From IMG/VR virus record IMGVR_UViG_3300037567_000704, positions 1-64,000 of that record: DNA of 64,000 nt; one strand, 5' to 3'. Each line of letters opens with the position of its first letter. The stretch's first letter is position 1. Source of the DNA: a virus. The position numbers and the translations under genes are program-made. The notes under the pieces are model-generated. The model searched no databases. It was given only the letters and a program-made list of their open reading frames with translations, and was not told where the DNA came from. Of the stretch, positions 46,101 through 51,277 are shown in pieces.

Positions 46101-47952
46101 GTAAGTGATGCCTTCTGGTCTCAGCATTGATATTATCCAGATTGTCTGGAACTGGGCCTTTGAGCATGAAAGCCTTGTAATCGAAATTAACTCCACCTAT
46201 CGCCAAGAGTTCCTTGTTCTCCTTGGTGAGACCGTTGTTGAAGAGCGCCTCACATCTAGAGGAATTGACGACTTTATTGATTTCGAAAACATCTTGTTCT
46301 CTGAAGATGTCTACACGACTGTTCACTGATATCTGTTCGCCTGCTCCCGTTCTTCCTACATCGTATATGATATCAATCAAATCAGCAGACCCGTCTATTC
46401 TCTGGTCAATTATTTCCTCGTTCGCTCTTGGTAACATTCTCAGGAACTCGTGCCCATCAACGTGATTGAGTATGTGTCTGCCACTATGTCCTATCTGAAA
46501 AGAAGTATCAACCGTAGCAGGCCAGACAACAGCGAAGGGATTATCACTGTCATCAGTGGTATTAGCCATGTTGCTTGAATAAACGAAACCGTGTTGAGCG
46601 AATGGGCTCTCGTCAATGACCATCTGACCCGTCCTGTCAATTATCTGTGTGGAGAAATGAGGGTCTTGGTATGGCTTTCCTGTAGCATTGTCGATGAGCA
46701 AGTCAGCGCCTATTACTACGAAGTGATTGTCCAATCCTGTTGTTCTGGTGTGTAAGGCGCTACGAAGCCCATTGCTGGAATTGGGAAAATCAAGATGGAT
46801 GCTGGAAACTAGCATGTTTCCAGTGGTTGTGTTTATGTTATGGAGTCTGACCCTCTCTGGTGGTTTACCGTTCGGTTTGTGAGTGTCCAAGTCTATGCCC
46901 CCAGCATTGATGAGAAGATTGTATGGAGTGTGGGAAATGCTGTGCATCACCGGAGTGCCAGTTGATTGTTGGTAATCCACCACCTTGTAGTCCCCACCCG
47001 AATACTTGTGAGTCCCAGTGCTGTCCTTGGAAAAGACATAGTTACCTGATACCGTTGATAGTCCGGTCAGTTTCTTGGCCAGAGTAATAGCATCAGTTGT
47101 GGTTATTGTGATTTGAGATATGGTAACAGTAGCGCCATCCATAGTGGTGCTGTTGTTGGCAATGGCAGAGAACTTGTAGGTCCCTGAGATAGGAGCGATT
47201 GGCTCCTCGAACCTGTAAAGCAATAACGTATTCTCGTTCCTGAGTGGTGCAGACCTGTCAATAGCCTCCTCTGAAAAATCGCTACTGATATGAAGGGCCT
47301 CCATCACACCTCTGAACTTGCCTCCTTTACCTCCTACATACAGATGTGAATCGTAATTCGCTATGGTTACATTCCTGTTCAACAAGGATTTTTGAACCAT
47401 TAACACCCCATTGATGTAGAGGTCTATCGAGTTCGACCTTACAGTAGCCACAATGTGAATCAACGGCCTGTGGTCTATGTTCAAAGATGTTGCATCATCA
47501 GAAGAACCATCATACCTGTTGTAGGAATCATGGATTCCTCTGAACTCTGCTGGAGGGTATACCGTTCCCTCGTAGCCTCTGCTGGTCACTGACTTTGCTG
47601 TAGAGAGAGTCTCGACTACAGTGCCGCTGTCAGAATTGAGATAGACTTCGAATACAGCAGGTCCGGGAGTATCAACATCTCCGATTTTCAATCTGAACTG
47701 CCCTTCCTTCTCTACTACAACGCCACCACAGTCAGGAACCACCCAAGCCTCGATGCACAACTGATTGTTGAGAGCACCAGACAAATTGCCGTGACTGCCT
47801 GCTTGGTTGTCTTCTCCTAGTATGTTACCTACGCTCTTGGTCCCCTGTGTGGTTGCCTTGCCTAGTCTGCTCATTGCCCCTTGTGGGACGATTATACTGT
47901 CAGTCACCCCATCGAACATGAAAGCGTGATTGGAACGACTCATTACTGGCAT
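31156..47952 (-). CDS. Giant 5,598-residue tail protein with LamG-like domains
   Basis: A single uninterrupted 16.8-kb frame, about a quarter of the window, preceded by GAGGTGA. Residues 30-240 look like a LamG/concanavalin-type beta-sandwich (LCIEAWVVPDCGGVVVEKEGQFRLKIGD, IHIVATVRSNSIDLYINGVL, FRGVMEALHIS). A second such domain is near residues 4340-4490 (GAFTLMFESKLKNDGYGVLAST, YQIVIQPNTFSNQLIGYHVDGG). The rest is beta-rich and non-repetitive, high in His, Trp and Tyr, without obvious membrane segments. It lies between tape-measure/baseplate genes and the hub-like gene, so it is probably a tail-tip or tail-surface component that binds glycans. The viral chaperonin could help with smaller proteins, but this chain is far too large for one chaperonin cavity. 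Confidence 0.8.
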   Translation of the reverse strand: MPVMSRSNHAFMFDGVTDSIIVPQGAMSRLGKATTQGTKSVGNILGEDNQAGSHGNLSGALNNQLCIEAWVVPDCGGVVVEKEGQFRLKIGDVDTPGPAVFEVYLNSDSGTVVETLSTAKSVTSRGYEGTVYPPAEFRGIHDSYNRYDGSSDDATSLNIDHRPLIHIVATVRSNSIDLYINGVLMVQKSLLNRNVTIANYDSHLYVGGKGGKFRGVMEALHISSDFSEEAIDRSAPLRNENTLLLYRFEEPIAPISGTYKFSAIANNSTTMDGATVTISQITITTTDAITLAKKLTGLSTVSGNYVFSKDSTGTHKYSGGDYKVVDYQQSTGTPVMHSISHTPYNLLINAGGIDLDTHKPNGKPPERVRLHNINTTTGNMLVSSIHLDFPNSSNGLRSALHTRTTGLDNHFVVIGADLLIDNATGKPYQDPHFSTQIIDRTGQMVIDESPFAQHGFVYSSNMANTTDDSDNPFAVVWPATVDTSFQIGHSGRHILNHVDGHEFLRMLPRANEEIIDQRIDGSADLIDIIYDVGRTGAGEQISVNSRVDIFREQDVFEINKVVNSSRCEALFNNGLTKENKELLAIGGVNFDYKAFMLKGPVPDNLDNINAETRRHHLRPSEESRVAILHVPALSTYDLAPFVKIYYNAIDLTGASMSGTIQPLLMVEKTVPAGTTVVTGTTTIYELIKTAVTSASITATLYAPGGYIEARFEGQQLVGNLIQSHSLVGDTSEGYESDDELDESLTPINYKPLTPTGITVSGNQNAGGGNTITTTGNTTGNVNIAVDDTIYTSSLVFVGIIASIGNDITLDENRAVALINGEELYVGVLANINPNTTPQIITASHSPSTSHDSVFHRIVIDTFHGDKNQTLTDKGEFHRREPSVVLDSPSNGEFDKGVTSSNTHIHEMFDIIDNGSISGNKEGMRLFIQPSDRRRVNQLAKIRSSVSDGEEANFVSLMYLMSRARVRSVKESDKEGENFTSVHCVGLSESTANRNVSVRGKGSPDSHIVKEIEPNAPVVTVTLGGPGQGAMDTKPTFDPSPLARLPFSTRRNCATLGYRITTTTNGGKIYVKPLNNEADDLASWGTYGFPMKGRVYLEDGSNALYDSKDGDEFVFTAASAFGDGKFLLANGTEFQNFFQWLEATETALGAVSNGSDMYISTSFFNDEFFDESSLAEDGTTVNDRMFQTMNDVSHDYQLGTQYASTRAIVEIPFFANQFFDEPEKGILPGPDNSFKIHVDATQTAHTYNPSPVGRRHKGVEPADREARSSFTMNKAEKKFTPITRIDKFELVASFYHLHPDNSELFHSVSLSDASYQNVGSNVRNYRKVFLANGEWAYYEDIPLVGTRYLKIPNDSNWGFSSGFVESAVVGAAVSPGGPSLSEGLIPIGSDSITPSSDFENRGEYYHDSASAKTQGGNVDYGIRQYVSAVEFKAGPESNPHAPKVMSGRATGVVTNVEWSVLDGASSKFIHELIVTMSDEDMALFPDLDYDDMNTYTFSSGEYLYQADASASLSPSSMHYYGRISKNTSNEVVSANTLMFVFYDTGNSKPSWVTNLPGNEITLTKKTRSIFGNVSGAPPSNTTKAANNEIIAKTFKPAGDDAWTISASTLVSTCTITNGNGRLAGSNTISGLNLREGDSIYSEETASKILHIGTVSHIEDYDDGTYTVTLTGSCQNDTSSKPLRIEMPQVDDDEAILNKTWNYPYAPGGLRSGDTIWANMSMNNPHSIEGLFSKSRGVLNEALVWTGFNGGKGALATRPRESIPLENFLIGDTCLETAQNYAQHVNKTVEENYKVLGLTASQAPKVAYVDPYLSEDGHARVLLYDVAHDREFVAFQDLHMQVQTSADAVKIGWPKKMVIGTSNVISDTMEYAATLNGGGPSWLTTQIDVANGFPSENPYIRSVQQSKFIESAYAHDIANSLSTRLLTSLNSGTLPNSMFNYASGSLSPGIYGKAHGHHVHDGYSIYGAYQTFSEGDSVLLRTNDNTVNPLIANPDHSFSRTKRSVSDSFTTSLVKLRTDTSISHTLRDPSTFFDTPDGTRVIPAFLCLKGKRANALDLTSHSESRLQHLKQWTDMDFVRRLTVDCGSVAQKDGVVSVKSAALEIVRQINQAGAPKGQIVVDKDTTGSAHDPTAWWDSDKAFSTRDRGTHMGYVRAHIGREVQDKNGNIGFTVVIHSTVPGASGRNFCVWLDNSKGQSVYQPEFLIGHGGRWRNFWALPEEKEGENMHPAPMPLNKHGRPFAPVTTLTQYVTPEDSGEDVVSNTDFVTFDDNVTDADASVLRGTSHHLGSGKQFNTVNTESFETEGSSSVLVEGLRVGKRAIGRVNFGGLVASGIPGWAPDAGVWGFGKKGSQKFRGRYGSLTDVSYTSHTNSSDLKSDVVGNSSLYGLQFEDHRGGKHGLRFIYRTMGEGFANENTTLPDTISNEVCVFIDDRDVGLGGFTMGKHMYGSGDASGRLDISGGSGSAVSITDQAYCGNRWRGVSAPSIAVNCTISKSANATSLTVSLERPFQNGDTCAHHDILGYLGFPLKNGVIQITDSQDGKGGMTFSYTHRTQNNKSGPHTFFGIKSSQNGDTFVNSYLISPLLNWTTIVTDELLAVISTAAINADDSDINNPKGLAFDCREMYATDGRTFGEWGVAADAIIIRSYDTTKPVKPLSDFFYASFHRDMGIQAAHIELGEVEKTDNTGSGWAFGTSRALSNTDIKNQKRMACGYIPDTVLQIITRGRGPNTNTATPLLVDSFNNPVDTNEWRRNLKGESFTRHSGDHILPMINNPIVVYDNSAGNSDNWDGTTKQFPLAHEMWNFLIPAGEEGNTDRVPSFGEKKTIYMADKQFIVVEGLNPGTASFVTNKTTLVWYEEGRSEDWPTADIDDTLAFSHFGDIKRTMEFDGLRSLGSVFSEPIVHFKGGKGSVDHSVPLFFGGGFSGVTLDINDGTMNDYSTFYTHPYANGPTGTSGIQNANEISTSFALLDCNAMFAFFPGAAFCNQHRGSILPPFFNKDSILSPDLSKTGTTINTGHPNSGNTSPYNHSTTSLRVRVQKPSPLILRFAHPTARYEDHKNSSGTSNVENKTTYIVFGPGQAFPFTQEIADSANMSGANTEQPHPGAVVTIGNTWSKVPVSGTVKLPNHIQNYDGFYMPESSTYQLARGRFHWRSTINWEPPQGKPNVAILKQGPESGRMYGTHFNADTATSGINDELDRAHPMRHCSVIGHGVAMAADMVFHMDGGYHPGGHWMDNQITFNPPHPKSNTILQKWGAATQLHSSAYRVAGPITTKVLGYAAAEGDLVGADVDMEYIIVDATRCQNGEELATVMGMAINTYPGAGALKAMGGTHMPSMGNSMRQDRYGWVEVECTNITNSNTTPSNNHITVEMSGYTANNTVNRDRLEQIPACGWLRTAAGGFAPYYAREVNNDSTLKVRFYIAPNRISGQMKFEDRTTWYDTDGTISDFPAISASDVLHVWSKAGVHRYNNEVAATRDHMCQTHFSGIVDAIDRTRPIGAAGWAGERYSYLNSLKVGTEGYAGGLGAWHPMLGFSPYGSASSAMTAFGNLPVVAPMPRSPESLPPIDNLGVNLMGFLNVPYANTTGFTLAHDTGYTRARKTSDNDGPDTLHSKPPIYVDTTLPDFMTHPQGVLGRAFLVVSYECESALIAKYDRDGITALGDWLQVKGAAANSVSNPIHYAGTTRWDERFHGQDRFIAPANAGPNVEALVHKTPTVPSITFSATHGADAAPFNAEYFLHGAAATNTTVENAIPGLHKTGDMLFDIDHSIGSFFLEDSGVTRNVADDFYEDVDYTTEYDNGSTLRVNDFWAGDVNAYALYDRAPAKNFTVEQIVWKRMDGGNLSLPAINARGLGAVPWMTRVKNGVAYTTGEKIFGNVRFSFETTNSAMLPILQAQEIAHPQLASKNPLLIGNVLNIPNEEMQFEEITVKDDSGQEHIIEGGSPLGTIIRGFSKVTDREAKGMSPSLANSGIAPNLKIQLPDPNSIPGNIIVRSGFDRLQGYQNETMGSGGMMHADLNEDYLGNLFDNSVSGPRKGPTYEDHNWEHIDPLTKDSTTAGWKETTDNAPLRTSYEQHDRTLYFHVTKMGHSHTHRYPTVFSHENGVETRILTASIFSGTTLTVNAAVLMPTTNTDIFAADFGSKEMAHTTTGRRFIRIYNSSTEESVVASYTGISGQTFTGVVGDVDFTDFMAAQTITNLKVVPSYYIPAGSNRFFAARRLRDHAEVSGNSPDMAKTQYSTGTYGTINTETLAYNIYNKAVITPMPLPRMGHHFVTPTMPMLPGHWAHPVYQGLYRSHLAENASLRGSVDRNLLKENTTATTEKSDIASGVSNYFHLQDAEIAFGSLNAAPSGPSDIHGGAFTLMFESKLKNDGYGVLASTGVAGKINQQGGHTVVLEASGNYTLDDFFPDPARVGAYQIVIQPNTFSNQLIGYHVDGGSYTLTGQQVNTVIGRKPATSGISGTGAVALLLAQTTQADVRGCEIFINEVMLDINPDHGEQFTNIPPLLLYNPFGVEGTESPAFTRRTLPYHPKLFSNSTPGYTLNIPWWSIVHKIAPDDGSSNNFKHLTHHRLDNYYMMKRSTFGSIGVQLTIAGYPSKYPAIYSHVLQNTSINPKCIVKTIHAESSGTREITVDDASAFPETPQYGQLLEFTDADGNIQTLPYTRRYGLQIGTINEPKKFTSTTVSGSFWTKLTALLAASVETTLRLTHPYNNLSAGKVMTDTNNSIFTMILPQVEKGTRDTTALHIPDAYLCLWHYNLGRPHTFYSDSSRTWGNLTSDRAVDKKPYNCMPEHFETIHYQDSVYAMSLGPFDFRMKSPNPEDKDGVASTGAEIHAFSGYEAQGGTNFDSQKIMFSKFWPCGSRGGPLTSRLDLYTQASISWNIPRKYASNDFYFWNDEDGLDENYAQGSSGITFTAMGSGYSGDNRKYPYGWRIAVRQACNKPTWGILTGRGKLEDDASSDNNFTVDYASGPLVQHEAMTWAYAGGDTGSQSNVSYTTTYVGVMERQTNFAGMLGCDKPEWQVKYSEGRRMTRPFGTPIRTLLSNSNMNKDWWGEVAGKGIYSLAEAAQYYLVDWWGNERGEDVRRAPVRGFGIRPAWDCGDVYEYDRANNRTPHARIWNYGKPIYEVLTGISAPVIDSSGNLDNEPPLLCGRSNAVNNTDTNTMVDVFAPTHSMRIGDMGNGRGVRYPIQFNEDILTELSEPIHTTGLVLSSNTAEPPAVTGLLRPRNDVLQADEIPRGISARLEISEHGLLKPDAVVSDRVEEIIGTSPHKDAVSRNSPRIGIDGHNVESVEKDHIAINTEAHSLHTDRNVGQRTILHGCLLGGSQTLAHLDLTSLAFGVQPRSALRFSHTSNMSPLGGNYILETRNYGNPFDDTGWGYDGLSGAVKTTNPYQNVDFNRTTIKNNQSDKSIKWLLRPVRLLDKNHVEMFRTLPATISGTPQYNNTVNKGTNTPTDYFRASAGGKYGIYTYEVTTPRVASNNFPSSAAPNTNAPYVPVFYMASGSSTITPTSQGPKILGTEVVGVDKFDKTTITSPVTRLVMSENTLQHYRSDAPRRRQIAENESEIKRMDFSVKPRFSQALHPKGHKGDVTFNVSDHSGDAA

Positions 47953-47961
47953 TGCTTCACC

Positions 47962-49221
47962 TCAGATTGACCTATCTACTGGGATGAAGTTCATCACGAA
48001 ACCATAGACGTTCTCACCGGCTTCGTATGTGATATCCAGTTTCTGAACTACCCCCTTAATCCCTGCTCTGTTACCGTCTTTGGTCAGGTCTGCGCTCGCT
48101 ACGAGAGTGTTCCCTGCACTAGACTTATCCGTAGGACTTTTACCCCAACCAGTAGGCATGATGAAGTTACGAGCGACATAGGTCTTGCCGTCTGACTGTA
48201 TGGTGGAATTGTATGGAATCTGTATACCTATGATGTAATCGCTACCCATTCCTGTGCCTTCTAACATCATACCAACTCCAGTAGCCGCTATTCCTCCAGT
48301 CATTCCTATGCCTACTACTCCTACACCAGTGCTCGCAAGTGCAACAGTGGCTACTCCACCAGTAAGAGCCATGAGGCCACCAGTAACAATCTTACCAGCG
48401 CCAGTCCTCTTCATATTGTTCATAAGACCATACAAATCCATGGCCTTGTCGCCAGCGGATTTCTTTACCACGGTTCTCCCTCCCACGAAATCAGAAGTGT
48501 ATGGGGCGCTGAAACCAGCGCCCAAATACTTCCAATCCGGGGTCACGTTGTTACCTGCTTTCCCAGCAACGTCTTGTGATATCTTCACAGCGCCCGCAAC
48601 TTGCTTTATCGTTGAATCAATAGCAGTAGCGGTGAATACAGCGGCCAACGTCGGTTCATTATTAATCAGACTGATGAAGCCATCGCGCAAGACTGTCGCA
48701 GTTATACTACTACTATCTGGATTGATACCCATCACATACGACCCATTCGTCGTATTGGTGACTGTCCCGCTTGTCAGTTTTTTGAAGGATATCGTAAACT
48801 TAGTCCCATTTGAGGCTGCGAGACGAAGGATAGTGAGACTGTATGTATCACCACTACTATCGTAAGTATTCTGAGTATTGAATAGATTTGCGAGATTATT
48901 TCTCGTTATATTTGTAGGACCATCTATGAATGAAATAGTCGCATTAGCCCAGCCGACAGGATAAACAGACGTGAAATCAACTATGCTAGAAGCAAGACTG
49001 TCTGTTCCCACTATCTCCTTATCATCAGTGAAGACTCCATGGACGATTACAATGGCCTTCTGCATGTTCATATCCAAACCGAACCTCTGTCCACCAGAGA
49101 ACGGGACTGCCATGCCGCCAGCCTTCCTGCTGGTAGTGAGAGTTATGCTTGTGGCATCCAATTCGATTAGACCGCCATTTTCTTGAACCAGACGAATCGG
49201 AACACCATTAGCCGCCACCAT
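47962..49221 (-). CDS. Tail/baseplate protein with hydrophobic Gly-rich segment
   Basis: 419 residues. The N-terminal half is beta-rich (IRLVQENGGLIELDATSITLTTSR, QKAIVIVHGVFTDD), similar in position to distal-tail proteins that follow the tape measure. Around residues 275-320 is a long hydrophobic Gly/Ala/Val stretch (GGLMALTGGVATVALAS, VGVVGIGMTGGIAATGVGMML) that could form two membrane-spanning helices. The C-terminus returns to beta structure. A membrane-active segment next to the tape measure could serve in DNA entry through the host membrane. The start overlaps the tape-measure stop (TAATG). Confidence 0.6.
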   Translation of the reverse strand: MVAANGVPIRLVQENGGLIELDATSITLTTSRKAGGMAVPFSGGQRFGLDMNMQKAIVIVHGVFTDDKEIVGTDSLASSIVDFTSVYPVGWANATISFIDGPTNITRNNLANLFNTQNTYDSSGDTYSLTILRLAASNGTKFTISFKKLTSGTVTNTTNGSYVMGINPDSSSITATVLRDGFISLINNEPTLAAVFTATAIDSTIKQVAGAVKISQDVAGKAGNNVTPDWKYLGAGFSAPYTSDFVGGRTVVKKSAGDKAMDLYGLMNNMKRTGAGKIVTGGLMALTGGVATVALASTGVGVVGIGMTGGIAATGVGMMLEGTGMGSDYIIGIQIPYNSTIQSDGKTYVARNFIMPTGWGKSPTDKSSAGNTLVASADLTKDGNRAGIKGVVQKLDITYEAGENVYGFVMNFIPVDRSI

Positions 49222-50030
49222 TATGCATACCTACCCTGTGTCGTTGTTCCTCCCATTCCTCTAGCCATTTCCTCTTGAATGAGTTGTCCCATCTCTCTTG
49301 CTACTGACCTCTTATCAGTTCGGTCAGTCATTCCGCTAATCTCTATGTTCATAGTCATGTTCTGAGTGATTCCGCCTTGAATAGCAGTGCCCACAGTGGT
49401 AGTGGATTGAGTGTTCGTTCCTCCACCTCCACCGTATATTTTATCAATCGCTTTTCCTATCACATTACTGATTGCATTCTTAATTTTCTTTATGATGGCC
49501 CAGACATATTCGAAAGGCACTTTTATCTTGTCGATAACACCCGTCATAACATCTTTCAGAGTGTCCTTAAGACTCAGCAGTTTGTCTTTAATCCCACCCA
49601 TTTTGGCTTTCAGATTTTTGAGAGCCTTACCAATAGCCTCCTTGATAGCAAACGGTATTCCGAGTATGAAGTCCTTTACCCCACTAAGTTTCTCGATTAT
49701 TCCATCTTTGAGATTTCCTAACTTCTCAGGAATGGAGCCTATGGCTCCAGATATCTTCTCGACCAACCCCATGAAAAGGTCTTTGAATATTCCCAAAATC
49801 GTCTTTGCTCTTTCAATCCAAGGCTCAAGAATGGGTGCTATATGTTCTTCCCATAGAGACTTTATTTTATCGAATGTCTCTTTAGCGGCACCACTGAACT
49901 TGCTCCAGATTTTACCTAAGAACTCACCAACTTTACTTATTCCGCTTTGAATGCCCTCCATAGCACCACTGATGATTTGAGTAGAAGAGTTCACTGCAGA
50001 GAGACTGGTTAACAGCCCTGACAATGCCAT
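49221..50030 (-). CDS. Short tail tape measure protein
   Basis: 269 residues, almost all amphipathic helix with hydrophobic periodicity (IQSGISKVGEFLGKIWSKFSGAAKETFDKIKSLW, IPFAIKEAIGKALKNLKAKMGGIKDKLLSLKDTL). A Gly-rich break (YGGGGGTNTQ) precedes a C-terminal segment MTMNIEISGMTDRTDKRSVAREMGQLI. This composition, and a position right after the frameshifted tail chaperones, identify a tape measure. At 1.5 angstrom per residue of helix it would set a tail of about 40 nm, short for a siphovirus. It lacks peptidase or transglycosylase domains. Confidence 0.82.
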   Translation of the reverse strand: MALSGLLTSLSAVNSSTQIISGAMEGIQSGISKVGEFLGKIWSKFSGAAKETFDKIKSLWEEHIAPILEPWIERAKTILGIFKDLFMGLVEKISGAIGSIPEKLGNLKDGIIEKLSGVKDFILGIPFAIKEAIGKALKNLKAKMGGIKDKLLSLKDTLKDVMTGVIDKIKVPFEYVWAIIKKIKNAISNVIGKAIDKIYGGGGGTNTQSTTTVGTAIQGGITQNMTMNIEISGMTDRTDKRSVAREMGQLIQEEMARGMGGTTTQGRYA

Positions 50031-50311
50031 CAGAAGTCCTCCTGTTCTAAGAACGAGTAATCGAAAGTGATAATCTCATTACTATCAGTGCTCTCAGCGA
50101 ATTTCTGACGAGCGACTTCCTTCTCTTGCTCTTCCTCTACAGCCAATGCCCAAACGAGCGATTGCGTGAAAATCTCCTCACTCATCTGATACACTTCCGT
50201 CAATGAAACACCGTAGTGTTTCGCTACCATATAGGCAAACAGTTCTAGTTGCAGCGAGATGTCTTCAGGGGATTCTATTGTTTTCCTCTGAAGAAACTGC
50301 TGCACCTTCAA
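50030..50311 (-). CDS. Tail assembly chaperone, downstream (T) part of a G-GT pair
   Basis: 93 codons, helical and acidic (ISLQLELFAYMVAKHYGVSLTEVYQM, EEEQEKEVARQKF). The only in-frame start is a TTG overlapping the preceding stop, but the frame is also open back through GTT TAC CAA AGC to a run of seven G at 50329-50335. A -1 slip there fuses it to the protein encoded at 50308-50676, as in the lambda G-GT chaperones that wrap the tape measure. It lies just before the tape-measure gene, as expected. Confidence 0.82.
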   Translation of the reverse strand: MKVQQFLQRKTIESPEDISLQLELFAYMVAKHYGVSLTEVYQMSEEIFTQSLVWALAVEEEQEKEVARQKFAESTDSNEIITFDYSFLEQEDF

Positions 50312-50676
50312 CTGTTCGCTTTGGTAAACCCCCCCGACATGGCCTCTGCTAATTCATCAGGTTTAGGGAGGAGATTGGCCAACTGCTCCCCCACGTAAGC
50401 ATTGAGTTGGGTTATTTCTTCTGCAGTCAATTCCGGCTCGGTCCCCACTACCCAGTTTGTGAAGGCATACTTCCAGTATGCTTCGAGGTCAAGCGTTACA
50501 CCCTCTCCTCCTACTACAAACATTGTCTGCGCGGCTTTCTGGACATCGAGATACGAAATCTCTCTTATCCACACCAATAGCATGCTGTCCGGGTTATCCG
50601 GGTCGGCACGTATCTCATACTGGTGGTCATTCTTCTTCGTCAATATTTTGTTCTTTTCCACTACTGTCATTTTCAT
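50308..50676 (-). CDS. Tail assembly chaperone, upstream (G) part
   Basis: 122 residues: VVEKNKILTKKNDHQYEIRADPDNPDSMLLVWIREISYLDVQKAAQ at the N-terminus, then a helical EELTAEEITQLNAYV-type segment. A small mixed protein between tail tube and tape measure whose last codons cover a G7 slippery run is the hallmark of a G-type tail chaperone. Most ribosomes would stop at the TGA at 50308-50310; a minority would slip to give the GT fusion. Its start lies about 50 bp inside the end of the SAP-domain gene; ATG codons at 50676 and 50670 are both possible. Confidence 0.8.
   Translation of the reverse strand: MKMTVVEKNKILTKKNDHQYEIRADPDNPDSMLLVWIREISYLDVQKAAQTMFVVGGEGVTLDLEAYWKYAFTNWVVGTEPELTAEEITQLNAYVGEQLANLLPKPDELAEAMSGGFTKANS
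50329..50335 (-). promoter_or_regulatory. -1 programmed ribosomal frameshift site (G GGG GGG)
   Basis: In the zero frame the minus strand reads TCG GGG GGG TTT. Slipping back one base lets both tRNAs re-pair on GGG GGG, then GTT TAC CAA AGC GAA CAG TTG continues without a stop into the downstream chaperone frame. This fits the X XXY YYZ rule with all G. A stimulatory structure was not checked. Confidence 0.8.
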
Positions 50677-51250
50677 TCACTTCCTCGGTTGCAGCCGTAT
50701 CTACGGGGGCATCCAATGATTCCTCGGCAGCCTCTTCCAAGGGGGCCTCGGTCTCATTTTCTGTCGGTTGTGCTTCTGTGATTCCATCATCGTCTCGTCG
50801 TAATCTGAGAACGACCTCTGCTTTGGTTCCACGTATCGTAAGACCTCGTTGTCTGCATACATCTTGCAGTTCACGTATGGTATACGAATTGTAATCATTA
50901 AGGATGAATGGAGAGTCCACCAATTCTTCAGGTTCAGGCTCAGGTTCAGGCTCAGGTTCAGGCTCAGGTTCAGGCTCAGGTTCAGGTTCAGGCTCAGGCT
51001 CAGGTTCTGTTAGAACAATACCCTCATCATCAGAAGAATCAGTCCAATGAACTCCAGTCACGTCTATTGCCGCTTGAACCCATGTTGGCTCTTCTTCTTC
51101 CTCATAATGTAACAGAGTCTCAGCGAAAGCATCAATCTCATGTCTTGAGCCCAGTTGGAGCATTTCCTCATCCATCTCTATACCAATCCTATCAACTAAC
51201 CACATGACATAATCTGCTCTGCTGTTCCTGTTGTAGAATCGCGCTCTCAT
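50627..51250 (-). CDS. Acidic virion-region protein with SAP domain and Pro-Glu repeat
   Basis: 207 residues from the ATG at 51250, which has GGAGG five bases before it (an ATG at 51268 is less likely). Order: a helical N-terminal domain (ADYVMWLVDRIGIEMDEEMLQLG), a tract of 13 Pro-Glu units, a SAP-type helix-extended-loop-helix (YTIRELQDVCRQRGLTIRG then KAEVVLRLRR) expected to bind DNA, and a long acidic tail. Placed between tail tube and tail chaperones. Compare the protein at 56801-57238, which also joins a SAP-like domain to an acidic tail. Role unknown; it may be a DNA-binding assembly factor. Confidence 0.65.
   Translation of the reverse strand: MRARFYNRNSRADYVMWLVDRIGIEMDEEMLQLGSRHEIDAFAETLLHYEEEEEPTWVQAAIDVTGVHWTDSSDDEGIVLTEPEPEPEPEPEPEPEPEPEPEPEPEPEELVDSPFILNDYNSYTIRELQDVCRQRGLTIRGTKAEVVLRLRRDDDGITEAQPTENETEAPLEEAAEESLDAPVDTAATEEVNENDSSGKEQNIDEEE
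50929..51006 (-). repeat. Hexanucleotide repeat encoding Pro-Glu tract
   Basis: Thirteen tandem hexamers, CAGGTT or CAGGCT on the plus strand, encode alternating Glu and Pro in the SAP protein. The synonymous third-position changes suggest it is old enough to have diverged. Confidence 0.9.
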
Positions 51251-51277
51251 TCTTCCTCCCGGCAACATAGTCTAACC

